Positions 40,832 to 51,718 of a DNA stretch of 64,000 nucleotides are shown piece after piece. The stretch comes from Heliocidaris tuberculata. Taxonomy: Eukaryota > Echinodermata > Echinoidea > Camarodonta > Echinometridae. Within the stretch, counting starts at the first letter, position 1. Every line of letters starts with the position of its first letter. The DNA lies in contig CM046841.1 of assembly GCA_025618425.1 (NCBI GenBank), positions 5,550,883-5,614,882 on the forward strand. The letters are read 5' to 3'. The notes below the pieces were generated by a model. The model worked only from the letters and a program-made list of their open reading frames with translations, was not told where the DNA came from and made no database searches. Both the position numbers and the translations under genes were made by a program.

Positions 40832-42899
40832 TTATGTATTCAGCATTAGGTAAGCAAAGTCCAGCACATTGTGAAATATTTTGCTTCTTCTCCTCTCCAG
40901 CTCCTCATCAACAACTTCTTGGAAATGTTCATAACTGCCGAACTCCTGTTCAAATCTTGGATGGTTGATTTTCTGGTAGTGGGGCAGAAAGTAAACATCT
41001 TCTGCTAGCTCCCTTCTGTTTTTTGTTTGGAGGGTGTGTAGCGTTTTCTCAGTCCCCTGCATTGCGTTACCTGGCATGCAGCACATGGCTTTGATGAGGG
41101 GTTTCAAAGAAAACGTTTGGGTTATGGTGTTGGCAGAGGTGGCAATTGGAAGGTAAATGGTGTACCTTGACTTGTTGATTGTTGGAGGGAAATTGACTGT
41201 GCCCATGGCTGTGAAGGCACCACCAATAGAATGGGCACCCCCGGAGGCCTTGCTTGCTCCTGTCCAGCACAATCAGATTCCAGTCTCCTCTTTTCACCTC
41301 GCCTCTTTCCCCCTAGTACTCTACCTGACTGTAATGCACTTGTACCTGGTTTGGTGAAGGGAGAGAAGGTGGAAGTGTAGGGGCATCAGGTGACGGTGCA
41401 TCAGAAAGCACCATTCTGTGGGATGACACCTTTGGCACTGTTGTGGCCAGATAGTTTGCCCTTTTTTCCTCCTTGGACATGAATGCTGTGATGGACTTGG
41501 CATTAATGTCAAGCAAATAAAGGAATGTCAAGCCCTGATAGGACAGAATCATTCCTGATCCTATCTACAATGCACTTATACTGGCCCTTGATGGAAGCAG
41601 CCTTGGTAGGAGAGGATAATTGGGATAACTTTGGCCTGTTCTTTAACATCTTGATGAAAATATACAGAAGTCAGGATTCGTCTGTTATTCTGGATACCTG
41701 AGCATACCTCATCCAGCCAAATTTCGTCTTTTGTGCAGCACTATTCTGGGGCTATCCTCCCCGAGACATCTGCCAAATAGAGTAGAGCCCCATTATGACC
41801 CGTATCTTTTCACAAAGTTCTTGGTAGATCTGTCTTGCTCATGTAAAGCATGTTCTACTGTGGCTATCTTCCTTTTGAGTTGTAAGGGGATCATGTGAAG
41901 GTCGGTGTCATCAGCAAGGTATAGTATCAGTAGGGCAAAATGTTCTACCTCCTCATAGCCAGGAAGATGTAGATGGCTGACTGTCATGAGTACATGTTAA
42001 ACAATAGGACTCTCCTCCTCTGTCACCTGTTCATTTTTGGTCAGAACTGTATGAGATGAATTTATGTTGTTGATTGGGTCTTATTCTCACTGACACACTA
42101 CAATTCTGTGTTACTCAATATATATTTTAAACTTCATTTTGTTACTTGAAAAGAAACTTATTGTCACTGACTAGCCTGTCACTGACACACTACTACTATT
42201 AGTACTACTCTATGCTATTCATCATTATGTTTTCTTTACAAATCCATTCATGCATATCTTATGTAGCTGGTGTATTTACTTCAACTAATGAGTGATGTGA
42301 CTGATAGGAGAGCCTAATTTGAGGTGAATGCTTACCTGCAAGGGTCAAGAGTTCAGAATCTTGACTGTTTTTTTTTCCACATGTGTCAGCACATCTTTCT
42401 TCATTTCCTGCTTCTGCAATTTGATATGAAAGATGGAGAGGATAACAATATTACAAAATTATTGGCATGTTGATTTCAAATATTTTCCTTATACTTGGTC
42501 TCTTCAAAAATTGACATTTACATTTAAGGCATAGAAAAATAAAAGGTATTTTCTTTTTGATCTTTAACCTTTTAACGATTATCCAGGTGCACCTTCACAC
42601 TTGGAAAATCCTGCACAAACTCTATGAGTCGCTCCTTCTGCCAAAGTAAGAGTGGACATTTTTCCCCAGTGCATTGGAAAGCTTCCATAAGCCACACCAC
42701 TTTCTCCAAAAGCCATTTGTATGACTGGCCTTCATATTTCCCAAAGCTGATGAAAATGTTCACCCTCCACATCTCTTGCCACATCTTTTTCTTTGCGGCT
42801 GCCTCTGCTGTCTTTGCATCGAGCCAAAGAAAAAGTAGTGGCGCTAAGGCAATTGGCATGTTACTGCGCAATTCCACTCGCGTGACTGTGCGTCTTTAA
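40832..42899 (-). pseudogene. Copy I: FGK module, linker and late region without the core
   Basis: FGK exon 42899-42572 ('IFISFGKYEGQSYKWLLE', 'LLLWQKERLIEFVQDFPS'), linker about 42425-42345, then late region from about 42060: 'LHLPGYEEVEHFALLILY', 'KNFVKRYGS' followed by TAA where Lys is expected, 'SPTKAAS', 'DINAKSITAFMSKEEKRANY', 'LATTVPK', a decayed Pro-rich part and the tail 'EQEFGSYEHFQEVVDEELER' (about 40880). There are several stops and frameshifts. The fingers, DUF6729-like domain and exons 4-9 are missing, so this is a third independent example of core loss. Confidence 0.75.
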
Positions 42900-43528
42900 C
42901 AAAATGCATAGATGTGATATCTAAAAATGCACCAGAATCTGTTACAAGATCAAATAAGCAGACTTCCCTCCACCCAAGAAAAACTCACCTCCATGATATA
43001 AACATGTGTTTAATTATGGATATAATATAAAAAGTAATGAGCACCATCTCTACACTGGCAATATAAAAGCTGGCTAACATAATATAAATCTTGTATAAAC
43101 AGTATTTGGCACATTATGGTTTTAACAAATGAATTATCCGAGGCAATGTTCACCGGCAAGTACACTATTGCATATATGAAATGACACATTCATTGAAAGA
43201 TATTTCAATGTACATAATAGGAAATTCATGTCAAGTGGCAAAAACTATCCACCTTTACTCAGCATTTTTCTTTAAACAAAGAAATACAAAAGATATTTTT
43301 ACCACTCAGTGTTTCACTAGACAACTTTCTTTTTCAGCAATGTTCTGAAAATGATAAATTTGTTTCAGTAGTCAAAGATACTAGCCTTTTCCAGAATTAG
43401 CCTGAAAATTAAATGATACATAAGTCAAATAATAATTTCTAACAAGATAATTGAGCAGGTTTGCAATGTACCTGTCCTGACCAAGATAAAGCGCATACAG
43501 ACATGCGATAAGCTATGAGCTATTGTTA
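42900..43528. other. No gene seen
   Basis: AT-rich DNA between copies I and J with no recognisable coding block or repeat. Confidence 0.45.
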
Positions 43529-43850
43529 TTATTTTTTCTTTCTTCTCTCCAGCCCCTCGTCCACTACTCTCTTAAAATGGTCATAATCATTATACACTGC
43601 TTCCTCAAAACCGGGTGTAGTAGATTTGTTGGTGGATGGACAGAAGGTGAAGATCTTCTGATTGCTCCCGACAGTTTTAGCCTTTGATGGTGTGTACCTT
43701 TTACGAAGCCCACCACATCTTGGCACCTTGCATGCAGTACAGGGACTCTTGGAAGGGTGAGGGGGGAAACGGGTCTGCTTTGGTGGTGGAGGAGGTGGAG
43801 GTTGAAATGTGAAAGGCACAAGTGGCGGTTGAAATGTGAAAGGCATAGGC
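43529..43850 (-). pseudogene. Copy J: C-terminal tail fragment fused to a 5S gene
   Basis: Encodes a duplicated 'PFTFQPPL' segment, seven prolines, 'SPCTACKVPRCGGLRKRY', 'PSKAKTVGSNQKIFTFCPST', 'TPGFEE' and 'VVDEGLERRKKK', stop at 43529. The reading frame is intact but begins at an ATG that belongs to the 5S rRNA sequence (GGATGGGAGACC). It is the best-preserved copy of the Cys-rich tail. Confidence 0.75.
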
Positions 43851-43942
43851 GGTCTCCCATCCAAGTACTGACCAGGCCCTATGCTAATTGACTACGGTGA
43901 TCAGACGAGAACCAGAACGTTCAGCATGGTATGATTGTAGGC
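43848..43942 (-). pseudogene. 5S rRNA gene, 5' 95 nt, truncated at the 3' end
   Basis: The minus strand reads GCCTACAATCATACCATGCT, then 'CTCGTCTGATCACCG', 'GGTCAGTACTTGGATGGGAG' and 'ACCGCC', collinear with animal 5S rRNA through the C box. The last about 25 nt and the terminator are replaced by copy J. Several substitutions in the A-box region argue against function. Confidence 0.88.
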
Positions 43943-44135
43943 GATGGCTATGAATTTAACCTATTTAAAGAGTGATGAAGACGTCACCACTTCACCACTT
44001 GTTTTTCATGACATGCGCCCCCAACAAGTGCAGACCAGACTGGGATAACCGTATAAGTCCTATATTGTTAATGACCATTAACAAGGATTTGATATGAGGG
44101 ACTGGATGATGAACCACCTACATCATCTCAACTGG
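43943..44135 (-). repeat. 5S-linked spacer-like repeat, inverse of 30500-30606
   Basis: Shares about 100 bp at roughly 85% identity by eye with 30500-30606 and sits about 70 bp upstream of the 5S fragment on the same strand. Confidence 0.6.
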
Positions 44136-44869
44136 TCATTATTTGGCCCAAACATACTGAGCTATGTGTCCAGCACTTTGTAAATGAAAGGAAAATGTGC
44201 TATATGAAATAATCATTGGATCTGATTTAATTGGAAGCAAGGAAGCTCCGTGAATATTTCAATATTTTACTCTCACCGTATATACCATTGTATTATCCAT
44301 GCATGTCATACAACTCCATTATGATTATTATGGAGTTGCAGTCCTCTTCCTTTCCTCTACTTCAAGTTCCCTATCCTCTTCTCTCCCTCTCTTAGTCTGT
44401 CTCTTTCTTCTTTTCCTGTATTAAATTATATTGTATTTATGTATTCAGGCGTACCTGCTACACGCATCTTCTTATTGGGATTGCACCTTCTTCCTTGTAA
44501 TTTTGCAAGTTCTTGATTGTACTGATACTACTTTATATGCATGTAAATTGTACTACATGTATTTGAACAGAATCAGATGTTGAATGTTGTCAAAATCAAA
44601 AAATAGATGTTAATTTGAATTGAATTGAATGAAGAGCTTATTTAAATTTCATTTTTGTAAATACTTTTAAATACGGTTAAAAACAGTTTAACGGTTATGA
44701 CTAGGCCCTATTAGAAACATTGTATTATGTGTTACATAAATATTATGTGTTATTTATCAGTGCTGCCAAAACATTCTCACAACTACTTGTAATTGTGACA
44801 TTGGTCTTGCAGTATTTTCTGACAAACACTACACAAAATGTATTTTTATATCTTGATAATTTGGCATGT
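44136..44869. other. No gene seen
   Basis: AT-rich with T/C-rich stretches (44340-44420) and a GAATT run near 44615. No coding signal. Confidence 0.45.
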
Positions 44870-45700
44870 TCATGTACTGAAATGAGACTTTCAGAAATTG
44901 GAAGACATAAAACTGGAATTAAATAACCTGTATATAAGAAATAAAACTTTTGTTTCACTGGTTGAACTGTGCAAAGTTCTATTCTGATATTGGTTTTACG
45001 GCACTTGCATCAGTGTCATTTGTTCTACTGTTGACTTCCCCTACTAACTGTTACATGTACATATATAACCTCAACCCTTGACCTAATATAGGTTTTCCCA
45101 GCCTACTTGATAATTTGGTCGCTCAAATTCATGCAACTGTTGCTCTCGGATGAAACCGTAATTCAAAATAAGAATCCGAGCGTTCAAATTAAACGACAGG
45201 AAAACAAATTACTGTAATGCATTCAACTTGCAAATACAAACACCTTTTTTGAGATCCGCACAATCAAATTAACATGGTAAGCTTTCCGTATTAGCTTGAA
45301 ACCACTGATCTGCAAAAATGTGCACAAATTAGACAAACTGAATGCATGTTTGTGAATTTGGTTGACTGGTTGTTGAATTTTAATTACTGGATTCTTAATG
45401 TGAATTACGGACTTCGTCGGAGAACAAAATTTGCATTAGTTTGAGTGACCAAATTATTAAATAGGCCCGGAAAACCTATATTAGGTCAAGGGTTGAGGTT
45501 ACATGTGTACATAGTGTTTCAGTAAATAGAGGAAATCAACAGTACTTAGAACAAATGTAACCGATGCACGTGCTGTACAACCCATTTTAGTATAGAACTT
45601 TGCACAATTCAAGCAGTGATACAGATGTTTTATTTCTTATAGCATTTTCCTGTTTATTTCTTCAATTTTTGAAAGTGTCATGTGAACATATGAAGGGAAT
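44870..45700. repeat. Large inverted duplication around a MITE
   Basis: Left arm about 44870-45086 and right arm about 45485-45700 match in inverse orientation ('TATAAGAAATAAAAC', 'TGTGCAAAGTTCTAT', 'CATTTGTTCTA', 'CCTCAACCCTTGACCTA'). Identity is highest next to the central MITE and falls outward. Non-coding. Confidence 0.85.
45087..45482. mobile_element. 395-bp MITE sharing ends with the IS630/Tc1-like element at 56440
   Basis: Ends 'TATAGGTTTTCCCAGCC' and inverse 'GGCCCGGAAAACCTATA'; subterminal 'AATTTGGTC.CTCAAA' is also inverted. The autonomous-type element at 56440-58682 ends 'TATAGGTTTTTCCCA', so this is probably its non-autonomous relative. Confidence 0.75.
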
Positions 45701-45798
45701 TAAAAATGCTATTTTATTGATATACATGTACATGTATATGGTATGAAGAGTGGGTCACATTGTCTGATAAAGATAACAACATTTTTAATTTAAAATAC

Positions 45799-46107
45799 AG
45801 TGGAAACTCAGTATAAAGAGGTCATTTGAGACCATCAAGATTACCTTACATTTTGGCAGGAATCTTGTTATATCAGTTTAAAAAACAATAGAATGTAAAG
45901 AGCTGGGACCAGAATATTACCTTGTTATATCAGGGGCCTGTAACATAAAGAGATAAATCAATCTTACAATTGATATCAATCATAAGTCTATGGCAAACCA
46001 TGTACTGAAGAGTTACAATTGATCGTAAGATTGATTGTATCTCTTTATGTTACAGGCCCCAGGAATATTGTCATATCAGATCTCTTTATACCGAGTTTCC
46101 ACTGTAC
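45799..46107. mobile_element. MITE (outer) with TACAGTGGAAACTC ends
   Basis: 'TACAGTGGAAACTCAGTATA' at the left and its inverse, one mismatch, at 46084-46107. A second palindromic element lies inside it. Confidence 0.8.
45935..46064. mobile_element. Inner palindromic MITE nested in 45799-46107
   Basis: About 55-bp inverted ends 'GGGGCCTGTAACATAAAGAG' ... 'CTCTTTATGTTACAGGCCCC' around 'AATCAATCTTACAATTGAT'. Confidence 0.85.
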
Positions 46108-48029
46108 ACCCTTCTATATAGTGTGTATGCAAGTGTCAGTTAATAGAAGGGCAGCTCTGTACTTCAATGAAAAAACTCATTACTGGATCTTTTTATTAAT
46201 ATTATCTCATTTTAATGTCTTGTTAATACTATTGAAATAAATACATGTAAAAAAAACTATTCAAAGTGAGCTGTCAATGCGGTGATTACTGATTACATAA
46301 ACTGTTGTCCATTTTCCAGCTTTTCCAATTTCATAACATGTATGTATGACTTACATGTACTTGTCTCTAGTGCATACAGTTATGATTTTATAAGTTGCAT
46401 GATTTGAGTGGACTTTGCAAGAGTACTTGCAGAATGAAAGCATATAATTGAAAACATGTATAAGTTGAAAAGATTTATCATCTGAGAATACATGTACAGT
46501 GTGGTTTATGATAAACCTGTACTTGTTACAAAGAACAAGAGCATAGCTATGCATGGATCATTGAGACATTAGATGTTGAAGATTGATACATTGGGATATA
46601 TTGTACATGCACATCCCCTTGTATGAGCTATTGAATATGTTGACCTATGCTTAATTAATTGTAGGCCTCTTTTGTTTTTTCTTATTTCTTTTTTTACTGA
46701 TTCAAAAAAAAATTCAAATGCAAAATATTGTTAAATGTTTGTCTGACTTGGCAACAACTTTGGTATTTGAAATAAAAATTAACTACTGTAATTGTATGAA
46801 TGCGGTTTTTATTAGCATAGAATAAACTTACATTATTCAAAATATTAAACAGAATAAGTTACATGTATTTGCAAGTGGAAAAGAGAGAGGTGTGATGGAG
46901 AAAATTTTGATATGGTGGAATGCGAGGGTTGAGGATAAAATGTTGTATTATGTTTATTGTACCTTAACAAAGTAATTGAATCAGGGTCTATATAGATAAA
47001 TGGTTTTTATGATTATGAGCAAATATCTTTCAGAATTAACCAAGTTATAATTATACCGGTGTAATCCTAAAGAAAACAACAGGGTTAATGTACAAATTAA
47101 AAGATGATTCGACAATCTCCAAAATGAATTTTCTGTTGTCATTTTCATTATATCGCTGTAAATAATGTACAACTCAAAAATTTTTGATCACTCGCTTTGC
47201 TCGCTCACACATGAATCATTAGACCATTACACAGGGAAGCTGAAGTAATGACCAGAACCACAATAAAAAGGAAGAAGGTGATGCTTGATAATAATTATAT
47301 TAATTAGACTGTAGGGTAATACCTGGTCCTTTTTCACTTTATGTTCACCCCTTGTAGGTGCCTCTTTATTGCTGGTGCCCTCCCCCCACTTTGAAAGACA
47401 TGCTGCCCCTGCTTTTATTTCTTTGTTTTTCCTTCAATCTATCCTCTTCTCTTTCCTTAGGAATTTTTTTCTTTAATTTATTCTCTTCTCTTTCCTCGTG
47501 TATATCTTTGTTTTTCCTTTAATCTATTCTCTTCTCTTTCCTTATGTATTTCTTTGTTTTTCTTTTTCTATATCTTTCCTGACCTGGTTGTAGACTTCGT
47601 GCATAACCCTGTGGTGATCGTGAGTGTGCGCTTATAGGACTCTTTCACCAGTGCACTTCTAGTATTTTTTCGCAAAAATTGAATATATATATATATATAA
47701 TTATATATATATATATTCTGTTTTATTTCTCAAAAATTAACAGAGTAAATGCAAAAATATATAAAATGAATAACACTTAAAACTACAAAACAGGCACCTG
47801 CATATGCACCCATATACACACAAGCACACGCGCACACACACACACACACTCACACACTCACATACTTTCCCCAGGGGGCAAGTTTACATTACAAAACGTC
47901 AATGAAGATGTTAAGGACAACAGAGCTTTGCAAGACTACTACAAAATTTCAGTTAAACTTGATAGACTATTTCTTGAAATGGACATGTAACTTATTTTTC
48001 TTTGGGGCAATTTTATATTCTATTTTTTG
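46108..48029. other. No gene; microsatellites only
   Basis: Holds ACATGTA runs, a T/C-rich tandem with three 'ATTCTCTTCTCTTTCC' units (47435-47575), an (AT)n palindrome at 47681-47717 and (CA)n at 47815-47865. Otherwise AT-rich without coding signal. Confidence 0.55.
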
Positions 48030-48888
48030 TCTAAATTTTACAATTGAAACAAGAGCTTCGAAAATAAGTTCTTTTCCCTGAAACCCCCAGGAGTAATATA
48101 ATATTTTAAACATAAACAGAGAAAATTTATACAAGAGGCATGTTGGTCCCTTGACTGTATCCCCCCAAAATAATTAAATTTTGACAGAGTCAGATTATAA
48201 CTGTGATCAGTGCTGGTGTTAATCTTATCCACCAATTTTTCACACAGTGGTACAACTTTTCTACAGTTACAAAACAACTGCTCTAAAGTTTCTGGAAAAT
48301 CTGAGCAAAAATAGCAATTAGCAGACTCCTTTATCCCAGGCTTGAACAAAAATGCATTAAAACCAATAGCATTATGAAATACTTTGAATTAAAAAAACTC
48401 CTTAACTGAGTCTCAATTGTGCAACAAAAGTTACTCTTATGAATCTTCGACCAATCCTCTTTGGGTTGATGGCCAAAGAGTTTCTTCCATTTACTCTCCC
48501 TTTTGGCATTAGTACAGCTGTATTTCTTTAGCAGAATATTGTATGTATACTTAGACATTTTCTTTTGACTTAGTAGATCATTAGCAATTCGATTAAATAT
48601 ATTCTCATCCACATTAAGAGAATTATCAAACCAATCCAAAATATGCCATTCATTAGGGAGTCATATTTTTCTTGGGTTTCTAATAGGAATGTCAAACTCA
48701 ATTACGAGGTCTTCAAATGATTTGGGGTTATCAAAACCATTTTGAAATTGACAAATGGAATGAATACCCCTTTCATACCAAACTGGATAGAAAAAATTTT
48801 GTTCTATATTGCGATTTTACATTTCTATTCCACCAAATACAATCTTTAGTGAAGTATCAGCGACATTTTCATGGTGGAGAAACTGAAT

Positions 48889-49333
48889 TGTAGGTTTAGT
48901 TTTTTAGGGTTACACCATGTAATTCTTTCAAGGAATAAGAGCCCTGAAAAGGGCTGGTGAGCTCCGCTAAGAGCTCTGTTGTTCTCGACATTTCGATCAG
49001 TATGCTCTGATCGTCATCAGGAGAATGACTAGAACACTGTTGTTGTTGTTGATTAGTGTTTTATGGCAATCAGTCAATTTTGACTATTATCACTGCCCAG
49101 TGGAGGCTATTTATTGCCTACGCAGGGATCCGATTCACAACCTAATTGGCGCCAATCGGAAATGCCCGCGAATTCTATTCACGACTGCATTCTCATTCTG
49201 GTCACTGGTGGCGCTATAATTCCTCTAAACAGAGAAAGCACCGGACGGTGCCTTTGTTTTCTCTGAATAAAGGACAATGGCCAGATTTTCCGCTGAATGA
49301 TTGCTCCCCTAAAAAACTAAACCTACAATTCAA
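48889..49333. mobile_element. TIR element in the LINE, with a hammerhead-like motif
   Basis: Ends 'GAATTGTAGGTTTAGTTTTT' and the exact inverse at 49308-49332. The interior contains 'TTCTCGACATTTCGATCAG' followed by an inverse 'CTGATCGTCATCAGGAG' at 48983-49023. About 445 bp, non-coding. Confidence 0.75.
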
Positions 49334-49641
49334 ATACAATCTTGTAAATGAAACTGACATAAACCTATAATTCTCTTTTAATCTCTTTCCTATATGAAAT
49401 TAATACATTGTAGAAGCTGTTTACTGGCAATTTTTAAGTTTTGCCAAAACCGAATCTGGGGCATCTGCCTTAAAAAGGGCAAAATAGTCGTCACAAAACA
49501 TAGAAAGAGTCTTTATTTTTATATTCCACATACTAAGAATCTTGCTGTTAGATTGGTCAAAAGGTAATCACGTGAGATAGTGTAGTTATCCCAATCGACC
49601 AGAGAAGAAAAGTTCGTGACCTTGATCTCTTCAGTCCATTA

Positions 49642-50540
49642 TACACTGTAAACAAAAATTCGTTGAAATTACTCAACAAGGTTCGTAAACTGATTGCCTT
49701 GATTATTTTAAGTATTTTGTAACAGGGAATTTTAAGTAGAATTTACTTATTTTGATTAATAAATTGTTACCCAGTTGAATTGAGTTACATTAACGTAAAT
49801 AATTTAAGTATTGTAATCGTGATAGTTAACAATTAAAAAAAAAACTTATGACATGATTAAACACAAAAGTCATTGCGATACCCATATAACATTCACTGAC
49901 ACTATTTCAATTTAGGATTTATCCAATTATCTACCATCATCACCGATTACGTACACTTTAATTTGGTACACCCTAAGGGGCTTCGAATCTTATACTTGAT
50001 CGTAGCAACTTAAAAAGAAAATTGGTTGATAATTTTCCTGAAATATCAAATTTTGATTTGTTTTGAATTGAGTGAAAATTGAAAAATGTCCTATCTTCTT
50101 ATTTTTGCTTGAATGAATTAGGAAATATTTCAAACCCCTTAAATTTTCATTCAACCACAAAAAAGACTTGTTTTATCTAAAAAGAGAGATTAATATGGTC
50201 TTAATGAATATTCATGATTTATGTTAATACTTATATTATGCTCTGCATCAGTCTTTACTTAAAAAGATAAGCAGAATCAACATAAATTGTTTTAGTAATA
50301 CGTACAATTTCTTACTTTCAGTTAACATTACAAATTAATACAAGTTGAAATTACTTGAATGTTCTTTTGTATTTAATTTTACTTAAACATTTCATGTATA
50401 TTCTACTAAATTGAAGTTTGAATTAGTAAAACTTAAAACGAGTGAGTAAGTGGCAAAACTTATGTTTTTAAGTAGATTCTACATGGGAAAAATAAGTAAA
50501 AATTACCAATGGGCATAATATTTTTTACAGTGTAGAGTCA
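49642..50540. mobile_element. 0.9-kb element with TACACTGTAAA ends in the LINE
   Basis: 'TACACTGTAAACAAAAA' at the left and inverse 'TTTTTTACAGTGTA' at the right, i.e. TA-flanked CACTGTAAA termini. The interior is very AT-rich with repeated 'TTAAGTA' and 'ACTTAAA' motifs. Confidence 0.7.
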
Positions 50541-50604
50541 CAATACGTTATCAATATTTTGGGTATTCGCGAAATGAAAGTGCGTGACCTTTACGAATAG
50601 CTCC

Positions 50605-50815
50605 ATAAGCGTACTAAAATAAAAAGCAAATAATCACCTTTTGATTTCAGGCGATGAGACGTACTATCACCTCCTTGGCGATCTGAATGTATACGCTATC
50701 TTACCTCAGCTTCGCTTCGGAAAGATGGCTACATCCAGATCGCCTCGGAAGTGATAGTTTTTCCCATCACCTTCAACGGTAATTATTTGCTTATTTGCTT
50801 TCCAACAACTAGTTT
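50605..50815. mobile_element. Palindromic MITE in the LINE
   Basis: 'AAGCAAATAATCACCTTTTG' on the left and 'CAACGGTAATTATTTGCTTA' on the right are inverse, as are 'GATGAGACGTACTATCAC' and 'GTGATAGTTTTTCCCATC'. About 210 bp. Confidence 0.7.
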
Positions 50816-51441
50816 AGCCATCCACAAAGCTTTCTGCGCATGTGCGAAAACTAAAGGATTAATCATCCTCAGACCCCCTTCTTCATAATCATTGCATAAT
50901 ATATCTCTCTTAACTCTGTCATTGCCATTGCTCCAAAAGAAATTAAAAAGCAAACCATTTAATCTTTGAAAGAAAGAGTTTGGCAGGTCAATGCATAATA
51001 CTGAAAAACAAAAATAAAATTTGGGGAAGTAAAAGCGACTTTACAACAGCAATTTTGCCTAATATAGGTTTCTATGCCCCAAACAATTTAAAATCTGTTC
51101 TATAATGGCAAGTCTGGGAACAAAATTCAAAAAGCATATTTGTGTTCAGTGAGAAAACAACTCCTAGAGCTTTAAACGATTTTAATCTCCAATTCAACCC
51201 TAATGCATCTTGTGGAATAACAGTATACTGCCTTTCAAATTTCATATATGAATTGCATCTGACTTACTTAAATTAATGCGACAACCTGAAAATTTTGCAA
51301 ACTGAGTTAAAGTTTCAAATAAATGTTTAAAGGAAGCTGTTTCACCATGCTGTGTCATCAGCAAAAAGACTTTTCAACGTTGCCAACTGAAATTTCCTTA
51401 ATCTCTGGTCTCTGGATTGTTTCGTATCTGAAATAAAAGAC

Positions 51442-51718
51442 GGAATATTGGGCAACCCTGGAATATTGGGCAACCCTGGGATATTGGGCAACCCTGGGAT
51501 ATTGGGCAACCCTGGAATATTGGGCAGCCCTGGGATATTGGGCAACCCTGGAATATTGGGCAACCCTGGAATATTGGGCAACCCTGGGATATTGGGCAAC
51601 CCTGGGATATTGGGCAACCCTGGAATATTGGGCAACCCTGGGATATTGGGCAACCCTGGAATATTGGGCAACCCTGGGATATTGGGCAACCCTGTTATTG
51701 GGCAACCCTGGGATATTC
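51442..51718. repeat. 18-bp minisatellite, about 15 units, inside the LINE RT region
   Basis: The unit is GGAATATTGGGCAACCCT with A/G variation at one site and one unit shortened near 51690. The 18-bp period leaves all frames open, giving spurious NIPGLP, RVAQYS and GILGNP polymers. On the minus strand in the RT frame the unit reads Q-G-C-P-I-(F/S), the same as the RT motif at its edge. Confidence 0.95.

Noticed and set aside
43848..43942. Functional 5S rRNA gene
   Set aside because: The 3' 25 nt and terminator are missing and the A-box region is diverged; the other copy at 30177 lacks the 5' half.
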